From Plectosphaerella cucumerina (lineage: Eukaryota; Ascomycota; Sordariomycetes; Glomerellales; Plectosphaerellaceae), in contig JAGPXD010000002.1 of NCBI GenBank assembly GCA_020746995.1, positions 4,526,001-4,590,000 on the forward strand: a stretch of 64,000 nucleotides of DNA. The letters run 5' to 3'. This document shows, piece after piece, positions 24,837-35,348 of the stretch. The position numbers were made by a program, and so were the translations under genes. The stretch's first letter is position 1, and every line of letters starts with the position of its first letter. The notes below the pieces were generated by a model. The model saw nothing but the letters and a program-made list of their open reading frames with translations. It was not told where the DNA came from and did no database searches.

Positions 24837-27008
24837 TCAGTACAGCGGCCGAGCTCCCTCCCACTTCGATGGAGGAGCCGTCTTCTCCGACATTACCGGC
24901 GACTCCTCCGATTTGACGTCTGCTCCGAGAGACACCCGGCCGCTCCGGCGTCGGCGAACACTGTCACCTCCGATCGGACCGATCCACTCCCAGGCCCGGC
25001 CGACCTCGCCGCTGCGACCCTCACGCTGACCCGTACGAACGTTGCTGTTCTGCTCAACGATGACCTTGACTTTCGCCCAGATCCTGTCCCGTACACTGAG
25101 GGAATGAATCGAACGGAGAACGTCGTCGCGCAGGTTGGGCAGGAACAGCCAAGGGTCGTCAACCTCCTCCTCGCCGAGCTCCTTCTGCGCGGCCAGTCTG
25201 GCGAGCACAAGATCAACAAGACCCGGCAGCTTGGCCGCCTCGGCCTTGTGAGACCTGTAGCGAGCGCGGAGGTAGAAGTAGAGCGCGACAAGGGAGCCTA
25301 GAGCTCCAACTGGGAGTCGATATCGCTCCAGTCCGAGTCGGAAGGAGCGCTTGGCTGCGCATGTGAGCGAAAGGCGAGCGAGAGAGGAGGACGAGAGGTA
25401 GGTGTTTGAAACGCCGGGGGAATCGGCTTTTCTAGTTCCGGGGCCGATCTGGTTAGTACTTGGGTCAGAAATGGCTGTTGTACAAGGGAGCAGAGGATGC
25501 TGTCGACAGTGACGGAAAGAGGCAGGGATAACTCACTCGACGGTTTCAACCTCCTCGCGATCCTTCACCTCGCCAATAGCAGCCGCCCAGAGGTCATCAA
25601 ACTCCTGCTTGTTCATCTTCTTGCTCCTCTTCTGGCTGATGACCTGCCTGAGTTCCTCTTCCTCAATGGCAGGCGTCTCCTCTTTCTTGCCGGTCTCGTC
25701 CACCAGCTCGCCGCACTCGAATTGCGCACGCCTCTCACGCAGCTCTTCCACGGCCTTGTCGGCCACGGCCTTGACGCGGCGAACCTTCTCGCCATCAGGC
25801 TCGCATGTCGGGGGCAGGGGTACGATGCCGCCGAGCGACAGGGGGTGGGGAACGAGGATGAAATCCTGCTCGCAGCGGACGGAATAATCGGCAAAGCAAT
25901 AGGCATGTGCCGGGCAGGGCTCGCATTGCGGCTCAACGAAGGGCACAACCCAGTCGGGAACGGGGGCATCAGCCGGAAGCAGCTGGACAGCATCGCGGCC
26001 CAGTCCACAGTATCCGACCGCCACCTTTTCCTGGCGGTACCAGCCGGCATAGGTGGCCAACAGCACGAATGAAAGTGCTGCGAATGGCACCTTGAACAAG
26101 GGAGATGATCTCCTTGCGGGCTCAGTCGGGCGGCGAGGTTCCAAGGCAGTCTCGCCCCTCGACCTCATCTCGAGTTCCAGCTCAAATTGTTCCTCGGGGG
26201 TGAACTCCTCGCCAGCATCGACCTCCGGGGGTGCGAGGACGGGGATCGGCGCCGACTGACGCGACTTTTTGCTGGGAGAGAATTCGAACTTCTTGACGGA
26301 TTTAGACGATTTTGGACGCTCGTAACCGTCAGTTCGTCGCCTGCTTGAGGCGTCCTCATCGTCGTACGTATCGAAAGTCTCATGGCCCGCCGTCCTCCTT
26401 CGACTGCTGGTGGGCCTAGGCTGGACAGGCGGAGAGCTTCCGCTCTGGAAAGGGTTCTCCATTGAGAAGTTCTCCGAGACCCGGGGTGTTTTGAACACAT
26501 CGTTGTTGTCGGGCTCCTCGACCTTAACCTGAGGAGTCACGGCACGTGTTGCTTTCCGAACAGATCGGGGGGCGATGTCCTCATCGTCGAGTGCCTCGGA
26601 GACCTGGCGGCTAACTCGTCCCTTTCGCTTTGTCGGGCTCGGAAGAGGAGCGGGCTCGGGCTCTTCGTAGTCCTCTGACCTTAGTCTAGCAGAGGCCTTG
26701 CGGGGGGACCGCGATCGCCTGACGCTCTGTGGTGGAGGCGCAAGGTCATCGTCGAAGGCGTCGAAGGATTGCGAGTTGCCGCGGGGCATATCGATGATGC
26801 CCATGCTCGAGCGCTTGGCTCTAGCTTGTTTGTCGAGGAACTTCTTCGCCTTGGGCACCACTCCTTCGTTGAAGAGTTCGATGAGCTGAGGCTTCTTGGC
26901 CGTGCCGGGATACTGAACGTCGTGCGCGACTAGAATAGAGCGCAGTCGCGGCACAGTCAGGCCCTTCGGATCGAACCCGGGCTGGAGGTAATCGTACTCG
27001 TCGTCCAT
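24837..27008 (-). CDS. SRC1: Src1/Heh1-type inner nuclear membrane protein (HeH plus MSC domain)
   Basis: Two exons (27008-25537 and 25431-24837) with a 105-nt intron encode about 688 residues. An N-terminal HeH/LEM-like DNA- or chromatin-binding fold spans residues 1-55. A basic, Ser/Arg-rich nucleoplasmic linker follows. The first membrane segment is at about 302-322. The Man1-Src1 C-terminal (MSC) luminal domain has paired Cys residues. The second membrane segment (about 531-547) and a winged-helix-like tail are in exon 2. The family tethers chromatin, including rDNA and subtelomeres, at the inner nuclear envelope. The frame is open to an ATG at 27161, but 27008 starts the Met-Asp-Asp-Glu-Tyr motif expected at the HeH domain. 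Exon 2 was placed by frame: the TAG acceptor ending at 25432 restores the conserved membrane segment, while a CAG acceptor ending at 25449 does not. Confidence 0.88.
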
Positions 27009-27725
27009 GTTGAAGCGTAACGATACGAGGGCGCGAGACAAGCGTGGGTTGTGCAGTGATGCCTCGATGTTTGTCGAAGGAAGGAACGGAGCTCGAAGTG
27101 GCGATATTAATCCGTTGAAACTTCTGAGGAGGCAGATAAGCGCAAATGATGCAACTTCCACCCGTTTCGAGCTGAATCCTTCCCGTTACCGCCTTGGCTC
27201 GTGGAAACAAAGCAAGGTGATGTGTCGTCTGTGGCGCCTTTGTGTGGTGCCAGCCTCAAACAGGTTGCGGGCTATGGCAATCAGAGCCGGATGCAAATCT
27301 GGAACGGAAAGAGGGGAAATCGAGGAGCGCAACAAGCCAGATCTCTGATAGTGGGCGGCGTGATGCGATCAAAAAAGTAAGCTGTTGCCCGGAGGGTGCA
27401 GTGCGGTCTTGTCTCTGTGGCAACCTGGATTAAAAGTGGGCGGTAGATGAACCTCTGGTGGGGTGACGTAAATGCGACGGCAAGGATGGTGACTCTCCAG
27501 CCACATGTCTTCAGAAGACACGCGCCACAGATGTGGCGGCGTGAGACATCCCACCTCGAGATGGAGCTTGGACCATTTGCTAAAAGTCCCGAACATGTGA
27601 GGCTGCTGTCGATCGCATGATGATGAGCAGACCAGTCGATTTATGAGCGAAGATCCTAGCTCAACTTTTGTTTTCTTCCTCGGTCTGTCCTCAAGAGCTT
27701 TTTCGTGAAACCAAATTCCAAGACG
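27009..27725. promoter_or_regulatory. Divergent promoter region SRC1 / COQ6
   Basis: A 717-bp gap between divergent start codons. No additional gene, tRNA or strong motif was identified. Confidence 0.45.
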
Positions 27726-29254
27726 ATGTCGAGCCCTCTGGCTCTTCTTGCGCGACCGCGCGTCGTCTGCCGAACATGCACCCGGCGCTTTCAGACGCAG
27801 TCCAGACGGTCCTTCGCCAACACGACCTCCGCTGAGCCCGACATCTACGATGTGGTCTGTGTCGGTGGTGGTCCCGCCGGCCTGAGTCTTCTGACGGCAC
27901 TTCGTAAGTCAATTGCGAAACATTCTTCAATAGAGACGAAGCTTACATTCGCCAAGGCGCAAACCCGGTCACTTCCGGGCTGCGAGTTGCCCTGGTCGAG
28001 GCCCAGGACCTGTCCAAGACCCGAAACTTCAACCTCCCCTCCGACCGTTTCTCGAACCGCTGCATATCTCTGACGCCAACATCTGCCGAATATCTCAACT
28101 CCATCGGAGCATGGACGCATATGAAGCGGAACCGGGTCCAGGCATACCACGAGATGCAGGTGTGGGACGGCGTATCTGGTGCACGAATCGAGTTCGACTG
28201 GGAGCATAGCAACGTCAGGGCGGGAAAGACGATTGCATACATGACGGAGACGCTCAACCTTACATCCGGTCTGCTGAGCCGCTTGGACGAGCTCGGTGGT
28301 GTCTCTGTCTTTGAGAACTCCAAGGTGCAGGACATTTCCTTCGGCGAGGAGACCGAGGAGATGGACCTCTCCCAGTGGCCTGTTGTGCATCTCTCTGGAG
28401 GACAGAAGCTGTTTGCTCGTCTTCTCGTTGGTGCCGATGGTGCCAACAGCCCGGTCCGCTCCTTTGCGGGTATCGAGGCCAAGGGCTGGGACTACCAGAG
28501 GCACGGCGTGGTGGCGACGCTGGAACTTGAGGGCGACGGATGGGGCGGCGAACACAACAAAACTGCATACCAGCGCTTCCTTCCTACTGGCCCTGTTGCC
28601 ATGCTGCCGCTGCCCGGCAAGTACTCCACGCTGGTGTGGTCGACGACGCCGGAGAGGGCGGCCGTCCTGAAGAGCCTAGCACCAAAGGACCTCGCCGCTC
28701 TTGTCAACGCGGCGTTCCGCCTCGGCACGCCAGATCTGGACTTTATGCACACGCAGGCTTCGGGTCAAGATGAAGAGTTCTCGTGGCGGATGAACCACAC
28801 GGAGGTTGATCCGCGAAGCGTTCCCCAGCCTGTGGTCAACGTCCAGGAGGGCACCGTCGCCTCTTTCCCCCTCAAGCTGCGCCATGCGGACACATACATT
28901 GGCGAGCGAGTCGCTCTGGTCGGCGATGCCGCCCACACCATCCACCCGCTGGGCGGCCAGGGTCTGAACCTTGGCCAGGGCGACGTCCAGAGCCTGGCCA
29001 AGGCCATCGAGTTCGCCGTCTCCCACGGCCAAGATATCGGTACCACGCTGTCTCTTGAGTCCTACAACTCGGAGAGATACACCGCAAACCACGTCATGCT
29101 CGGAGTTTGTGACAAGCTTCACAAGCTGTACTCTGTTAGAAGCGGGCCGCTGGTGCCGCTCCGCTCCCTAGGTCTCAGCGCCGTGAACGCCATGGGTCCG
29201 CTGAAGAAATTCTTCATGGAACAGGCCGCGGGAAGTGGCAGCAAGCTTGTTTGA
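27726..29254 (+). CDS. COQ6: Ubiquinone biosynthesis monooxygenase Coq6
   Basis: Two exons (27726-27903 and 27957-29254) with a 53-nt intron give 491 residues. An Arg-rich mitochondrial presequence of about 35 residues precedes the FAD-binding Rossmann motif Gly-Gly-Gly-Pro-Ala-Gly (near residue 49). Further class A flavin monooxygenase motifs are Gly-Ala-Asp-Gly-Ala-Asn-Ser-Pro-Val-Arg and Gly-Asp-Ala-Ala-His-Thr-Ile-His-Pro followed by Gly-Gln-Gly. Coq6 catalyses C5 hydroxylation of the benzoquinone ring in coenzyme Q synthesis, at the matrix face of the inner membrane. The start at 27726 leaves an ideal presequence; an in-frame ATG at 27705 adds seven residues. The gene is convergent with the complex I gene. 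Confidence 0.93.
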
Positions 29255-29530
29255 TGCCCCATCGGCACGTCATCTGTAAAATCATGTAAAATGTACAACA
29301 TCTGTTCAATACAACTACTGTAAATGTCTGCCATCTTCAGCTACTGGCGCTCCATCATGGCCCGTGACCTCCGGCCGGTCAGTCAAAACACGTATGCATC
29401 CCCGGGTGGCAACATAAAAATGCTTAAAAAGAACGATGGAATATGTACCGGCCTGTCTGTCTTTGACCTACAAATACAAACGGAATTGACCTCGCGATCC
29501 TTTGCCTCATTTTGTCCCCTGCCCGATGAT

Positions 29531-31061
29531 TTATCGGTCAACCTCACCTGTGATTTGGTTAGCGATTACGACAGATGATGAGCTGGGAGGGCTGGCATAC
29601 CAAACACAAGATCCATAGTACCAATGACAGCGACAGCGTCAGCAAGCATGTGGCCCTTGCAGACGTGGTCGAAACCGCCCAGGTGTGCGAAGCCGGGGGC
29701 ACGAATGTGAACACGGTACGGCCTCTCGCTGCCGTCGCTCACGACGTAGACGCCCATCTCGCCCTTGGGAGCCTCAATGGCGGAGTAGGTGTCGCCGGGG
29801 GGCACGGAGTAACCCTTGGTGTAGAGAAGGAAGTGGTGGATCAGGGCCTCCATGTTCTCCTTCATGGCGGTGCGAGGAGGAGGAGAGACCTTGTAGTCCT
29901 CAACGCGAACGGGGCCAGCGGGCATCTTGTTCAGGCACTGGTGGATGATGCGCAGAGACTGCCTGAACTCCTCCATGCGGCAGAGGTAGCGGTCGTAGCA
30001 GTCGCCGCGGACACCGACGGGCACGTCGAACTCAACCTGGTCGTAGGCGTCGTAGGGAGCGCTCTTGCGAATGTCCCAAGGAACGCCGGAACCACGAAGC
30101 ATGGGTCCGGTGAAGGAGAGGTTCAGAGCGTCGGCGGCGGTCACGACGCCGACACCCTGCAGACGCTGGAGCCAGATACGGTTGTCCGTGAGCATCTCTT
30201 CAGTCTCGTCGATGCGGTCGCCGAACTGGGTCGCCCACTGGTAGATATCGTCAAGAAGACCGACGGGGATGTCCTGGTGGACGCCACCGGGGCGGACGTA
30301 GGCGGCGTGGAGACGGGCTCCCGAGACACGTTCGTAGAACTCCTGTGGCAAATATCAGCATCGCCAAACTAGCTAGCCCGTCGGGAGGCATTTCTGGGAG
30401 GTAGGCCTACCATGAGCTTCTCACGCTCCTCGAAACCCCACAGGAAAGGCGTAAGAGCGCCAACATCCATTGCGTGGGAGAGGACGGACATGAGGTGGTT
30501 CAGAATGCGCGTGATCTCTCCGAACATGGTACGGATGAACTTGGCGCGCTCAGGGATCTCGATGTTCAGGAGCTTCTCGACGGCCAGGGCGAAACATTGC
30601 TCATTGGTCATCATGGAGACGTAGTCGAGACGGTCGAAGTAGGGGAGCGCCTGGAGGTAGGTCTTGTACTCGATGAGCTTCTCGGTACCACGGTGCAGCA
30701 GACCGACGTGGGGATCGGCGCGAACAATCTCCTCGCCATTGATCTCGAGAATCAGACGCAGCACGCCGTGAGCAGCGGGATGCTGGGGACCGAAGTTGAC
30801 GGTGTAGTGCCTGATCTTCCTGTCCTCGACGGGGACCTCAACATCGCTATCGAGGCTCGCGGCGTTGTAAGGGTCGGCCGGGCGGCTGAAGTCGGAATCA
30901 ACGGGAACAAGCCTCGTGGGCTGGTAGTCGGAGGCGGGCTGGGCGTAGCGTCGGAGGCATGTCGTCGAGAACTGGCGGCCAGCGATCGAGGAACGGGCGA
31001 CGGTAGGGCGCAAGCATAACCGCTTGGCGCTGTGGCCAGCGAGTCTGTAGAGGCTCGCCAT
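29531..31061 (-). CDS. NUO49: NADH:ubiquinone oxidoreductase 49-kDa subunit (complex I)
   Basis: Three exons (31061-30411, 30342-29601, 29547-29531) encode 469 residues. The mitochondrial presequence (Arg/Ser-rich, first about 45 residues) is followed by the conserved 49-kDa/NuoD fold: Asn-Phe-Gly-Pro-Gln-His-Pro-Ala-Ala-His-Gly, then His-Arg-Gly-Thr-Glu-Lys, and Tyr-Leu-Gln-Ala-Leu-Pro-Tyr. The subunit forms part of the quinone-binding site in the peripheral arm. The last exon is only 17 nt and supplies the conserved C-terminus Gly-Glu-Val-Asp-Arg; reading through the intron would give an unrelated 10-residue tail. The frame is open to an ATG at 31091, but 31061 has a better context and begins the presequence. 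The gene is divergent with LCL3. Confidence 0.94.
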
Positions 31062-31546
31062 TGTGGTCGAAGAGCGGAGAGGTGGCAGCAAGACAAACTG
31101 AGGGGATCTACCTCCTCAATTGGGCCTCTTCGACGGTGCCGGGGGGCAGTGGCGAGCTGGGGTTGATGGAGGGGATTCGGTGATGCGGATTGTGTGGTAT
31201 GGCCGTCATCTCCCGAGCTTCTCGACGTCGAAAGAAATCAGTCGGCTCTGATTGGCTTCGACGGAACAGCGTTGAGCCGCGACCGTGGACCCGCCGCCGG
31301 GGCGCGCAACTGGCCCGAAGGTGCATACTGTGTCAATTGATGGCCGACACTATATTACGCACCGTAACTTCAGACTGGGCCTCACCACGCCAACCAAACA
31401 TCAGGTCCGAGCTACTGACAGACCGCCTTGAGTGTCCTCATTGATTTCAACGTCAAATTCCACAAGCTGGCAATCGCTGTCTCTGGTTGAAGCGGTCTCA
31501 TACAGGACTACTCCAACTACTCGGGGACCCTCCAGCACCCACGACA
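31062..31546. promoter_or_regulatory. Divergent promoter region NUO49 / LCL3
   Basis: A 485-bp gap between two divergent nuclear genes for mitochondrial proteins. A CCAAT-type pentamer (ATTGG orientation) is visible near 31250. CCAAT boxes are the target of the HAP/CBC complex, which regulates respiratory genes, but one copy is weak evidence. Confidence 0.4.
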
Positions 31547-32455
31547 ATGCCATGGCCTTTCAGCTCGTCTGCTTCGACACCAAACAACGAGACTGATGAT
31601 GAGCAGCGGCCCGGCGGCAAGAAAACATCGATATGGAGTGATAGCTTGAAGCGCGAGGACCCTTTTGCGGAAGTGGTCAAGACATGGGGCCCAATTGGAC
31701 TGACGGTTGTCGGAACGCTGGCGGCCTTTGGCTTCTACCAGCACTACCTGCGCCGGTTCCCGGGTGCAGCCAACATACAAGAGAACTTCTTCAGGCGGAG
31801 GACCCTGTTCGGGAAGGCTACCAGCGTTGGAGACGGTGATGGGTTCCATCTGTTTCACACGCCCGGTGGCAGACTTGCTGGCTGGGGATGGCTTCGCAGG
31901 ATCCCCAAGACGAGAGCCGACCTAAAAGGCAAGACTGTAGGTTACACCTCACTTCAGTGTCCCCGACTTCCAGCTGACAAGGTCCAGATCTCGATCCGTC
32001 TGGCCGGCGTGGATGCGCCCGAGGGGCCTCACTTTGGGCGTCCTGGCCAGCCTTACGCGGCAGAGGCCCTCACCTTTCTCTCAGATTACATCCTGAACCG
32101 GAGAGTAAGAGCTCAGATCTACAAGCGGGATCAGTACAACCGCGTCGTGGCAACAGTCTTCGTTCGGAAGTTCCTCTTCAAGAAGGACGTCGGCCTGGAG
32201 ATGCTAAAGCAGGGCATGGCGACAGTCTACGAGGCCAAGAGCGGTGTGGAATGGGGCGGCCGGAAAGAGATATACGAGGCCGCCGAGGCCCAAGCAAAAG
32301 CGAAGAAGCTGGGCATCTGGTCCGGCAAGGAGAAGGACTTTGAAAGCCCCAGGGCGTACAAATCAAAGGTCCAGGACGCGGAGAAGGCCCGCGAACCGGA
32401 GACGACGATCACGCCCGAGGAGAAGAAGAGCTGGTGGCGCAGATGGATTTCCTGA
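31547..32455 (+). CDS. LCL3: Probable endonuclease Lcl3 (mitochondrial SNase-like)
   Basis: Two exons (31547-31936 and 31988-32455) give 285 residues. Residues about 45-65 form one membrane segment. A staphylococcal-nuclease/TNase-like domain follows, with Arg-Leu-Ala-Gly-Val-Asp-Ala-Pro-Glu and a downstream Tyr-Lys-Arg-Asp-Gln-Tyr-Asn-Arg segment. The family is a fungal membrane-anchored nuclease. The start at 31547 (Met-Pro-Trp-Pro-Phe) is the usual Lcl3 N-terminus, although the frame is open to 31487. The intron is inferred: it is exactly 51 nt, has no stop, and removing it joins Leu-Lys-Gly-Lys-Thr directly to Ile-Ser-Ile-Arg-Leu-Ala as in relatives. Confidence 0.87.
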   Translation: MPWPFSSSASTPNNETDDEQRPGGKKTSIWSDSLKREDPFAEVVKTWGPIGLTVVGTLAAFGFYQHYLRRFPGAANIQENFFRRRTLFGKATSVGDGDGFHLFHTPGGRLAGWGWLRRIPKTRADLKGKTVGYTSLQCPRLPADKVQISIRLAGVDAPEGPHFGRPGQPYAAEALTFLSDYILNRRVRAQIYKRDQYNRVVATVFVRKFLFKKDVGLEMLKQGMATVYEAKSGVEWGGRKEIYEAAEAQAKAKKLGIWSGKEKDFESPRAYKSKVQDAEKAREPETTITPEEKKSWWRRWIS

Positions 32456-33267
32456 CGAAGCATTCAGCGGAGCGATTTTCACTGCAAAGCAAGATACCCT
32501 GTACGAAGCACGACGGCCACTTTGGGCCCTTGAATACAGCCGGAGGTGATTTTTCCGTTGGCCCCCCGCAATCCTATGCGCCCACGACCCAACACCATGG
32601 GGTCTAAGAACCAATCAATCTGAGCTGATGCTGTGCAGCGCCTCTTTCACTGCAATTTGACCGGCATATACCCCAGCCTGTACCTGGTCTTGTTCCCGGC
32701 AGGCTGAGATCCTCCAGGTCCAGTGTATCTGTGGTTCGGCAAACACGGCAGCGGACAGAGAACCTCTTCTCAGCCCAGCCATCGGGGGTTATCCAGAAGA
32801 GTGCAGCAGTGGAGAGCCCCTGGCCGGACAATCATGCGGGTCACGGTTGGCGGCCGACAACTCCGTGTTCCCGTTGTAGTCGAGCACATGGTGCGATGGC
32901 TACAGCCAGGTCCCTTGGGAATCCTGCGGGCTCGTTGGCAATGCCATTGACGGAAAACCTTCTCACGCCCGGCTGGACAGAAGATTGGGGCGCAACGTAG
33001 CCTTCCATCATGGCTGCTCCAACCTTGTCTCCGTCCGCCGACGTTGCAACGCACTCACTGCAATCCACCCCGCCATCAGGAAGTCATGTTCCGTCAACTT
33101 ATACGGCCTAGTGGCCTAGTGGCCTAGTGATCGTGTCACGTACTGTCGCCAAAGCTAGAGGCAGACAGCACGCCTTTTCCAATTACTTATAAGACACGAC
33201 ATATCTGTCAAGATGGATGATCTCCCGCTGTTTTCCTCAGCATTGTCCTGATCTTTCAGCCGTCGTC
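32456..33267. other. Intergenic region LCL3 / GH30, with a small tandem repeat
   Basis: The 812 bp hold the LCL3 3' UTR and the GH30 promoter. Three perfect copies of GGCCTAGT lie at 33105-33128, 140 bp upstream of the GH30 start. A TATA-like TTATAAG is visible near 33187, well placed for a strongly regulated secreted enzyme. Confidence 0.5.
33105..33128. repeat. Three tandem copies of GGCCTAGT
   Basis: Three perfect 8-bp units in direct tandem, 140-163 bp before the GH30 start codon. The unit includes the palindrome-like GGCC core. Its position suggests either a factor-binding array or a simple repeat. Confidence 0.8.
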
Positions 33268-34890
33268 ATGCTGTTCTCTCCGGGCAAGGTTGCCATCATG
33301 CTGGCCCAGCTGGGCCTCGTCACCGCCCAAACGGCCGTCACCATTAATGCCGGCTCCGTCCTGTCGCAGCAGATCGACGGCTTCGGTGTGTCCCAAGCCT
33401 TTGGTCGTGCTGCTCAGTTCCGGGATGACTTCCCCCCAGGTCCACGACAGCTGGCCCTCGACTTTCTCTTCTCGACGACTACCGGCGCCGGCTTCAGCAT
33501 TGTGCGCAACCGCATCGGTTCGGGAACCTGGTCTGGGGATAGCATCCTGCCCACGAACCCTGGTGGCCCCAACGCCAGCCCAACGTATGTGTGGAGCAAC
33601 GATGATCGCGGTCAGGTGTGGTTCAGCCAGCAAGCGGCTCGGTACGGCGTGACTACCTTTTACGCCAACGCCTGGAGCGCTCCAGGCTTCATGAAGACCA
33701 ACGGCCAGGAGATCAGCGGCGGCTGGCTCTGTGGCGTCACTGGCCGCTCCTGCAGCTCGGGCGACTGGCGCCAGGCCTACGCCAACTTCCTTGTCCGATA
33801 TATTCGGTACTATGAGGAGCAGGTGGGCATCAGGTACACGCACCTTGGATTCCTTAATGAACCAGACTGGGTGTAAGTAGTTCTCCTCGGAACTTGCAGA
33901 ATCTATCAAACGCTGACCCTACCCAGTGTCAGCTACTCGTCTATGCAGTCAAACGCTGCTGAAGCCGCAAGCTTCATTCCCATTCTCTACAACACCCTTC
34001 AGAGCGCCGGCCTTGGGCGAATCAATATCACCTGCTGCGACGCTCTGGGGTGGCCCAGTGCTCGAACTATCACCAACGGCCTGGTGTCGGCGGGCATGGA
34101 GCAGTATCTGGGAGTCATGACCTCCCACATGTACAGCGGCGACCCAAACACCCCTCTCAGCACGAGGCTCAGGGTGTGGCAGACCGAGGCGGCCGATCTC
34201 GACTCGTCCTGGTGCACCACTTGGTACTCCAACGGCGGGCTCTGCGAGGGTCTGACGTGGGCAAACAAGATCGCCACCGGCATCCTCAACGCCAACCTCT
34301 CCGCTTATCTCTACTGGCAGGGCGCCCAGATCAATCAGTTCCAGGCAGCGTCTTACCTCGTTGCGACCGATGGCACGACCGTGTACCCGTCTGGCCGTCT
34401 TTGGGCGTTTGCGCAATGGTCGAGGTTTGTCCGTCCCGGTGCCAACCGCCTCTCCACCTCTGGAAGCATCACCGGTGTGCTCTGGGGCGCCTTCAAAAAC
34501 TCGGACGGCTCCGTCGTGGCCGTCTTCACCAACTCAGGCTCCGGTGCACAGTCCGCGCGGGTTTCCCTCAGCGGCTTCACGGCGGGGGCTGCATCCGCCT
34601 GGGTGACGGACAACACTCGATCTGTTGCCGGCCTCACTGTTTCCCTGTCGGGCGGAGTTGCCACCGTTTCGCTGCCTGCTCGCTCCGTCGTCACGGTAAA
34701 GCTGACGCCCGGCACGGCTGTTCCTCCTCCTACAACACCGCCGTCGTCGACGCCCACCAGCTCTCCGCCGGGAGGCTGCACTGCGGCCCAATTTGCCCAG
34801 TGTGGTGGTATCGGCTATTCTGGCTGCACGACCTGCGCCTCGGGTCTTCGCTGTGTGTACTCGAACGACTGGTACTCCCAATGCCTTTAA
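33268..34890 (+). CDS. Secreted GH30 (subfamily 7-like) xylanase with C-terminal CBM1
   Basis: Two exons (33268-33872 and 33927-34890) with a 54-nt intron give 522 residues. A signal peptide covers about residues 1-21 (cleavage after Thr-Ala-Gln). The GH30 barrel follows, with the acid/base Glu in Phe-Leu-Asn-Glu-Pro (E198) and the nucleophile Glu in Trp-Gln-Thr-Glu (E289). A beta-sandwich domain, a Pro/Thr/Ser linker (about 460-483) and a family 1 cellulose-binding module with its Cys pairs (about 485-522) complete it. Fungal GH30_7 enzymes are glucuronoxylanases or xylobiohydrolases; which one cannot be read here. It is secreted and likely acts on plant cell-wall xylan. Upstream in-frame ATGs at 33217 and downstream at 33298 are alternatives. 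No other carbohydrate enzyme sits nearby. Confidence 0.9.
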
Positions 34891-35348
34891 AGTAGCTGGT
34901 CTTACAGCGTCGTCAGCTCCTCAGATTAACGTCTGAGATGTTCTGAATGCCTAGTAGTGAGGGGAAGCTTGTATGACTGGCGAAGATGGGGGCCTTCAAC
35001 TGCTAAAGTATCCCCTAGACGGCAGGTAGCGTCGATGAGGAAGGTGAAGAAAATCGCCACGGATGTTTCCGAACATACCTCAGAAAGAGATGATGCGTAC
35101 TCGTTATATTTCAACTGGTGATATATGTTTCCATTGATCGCTGACTGTCAACGAGTGTTGCTTCCCCTGTCCATACAAGGCACACTCGTACCAGATGCCG
35201 GCCCCCTGGCCGTGGCCCCCCCTTTTCATGTTAAAGCCCCTATAATCTAGATCCTGTTATTGAACGCCGTACCCGTAATCGCCGCCGACATGATATGTTG
35301 AAATGACGCCCGCGCTCCCTTCTCCTTCTCATCTCCGCTGCTGCACGC
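34891..35348. other. Convergent 3' intergenic region GH30 / ADE17
   Basis: A 458-bp gap that holds the two 3' UTRs. Nothing else was identified. Confidence 0.5.

Noticed and set aside
29575..30372. 265-codon open frame on the + strand
   Set aside because: Shadow of exon 2 of the complex I 49-kDa gene.
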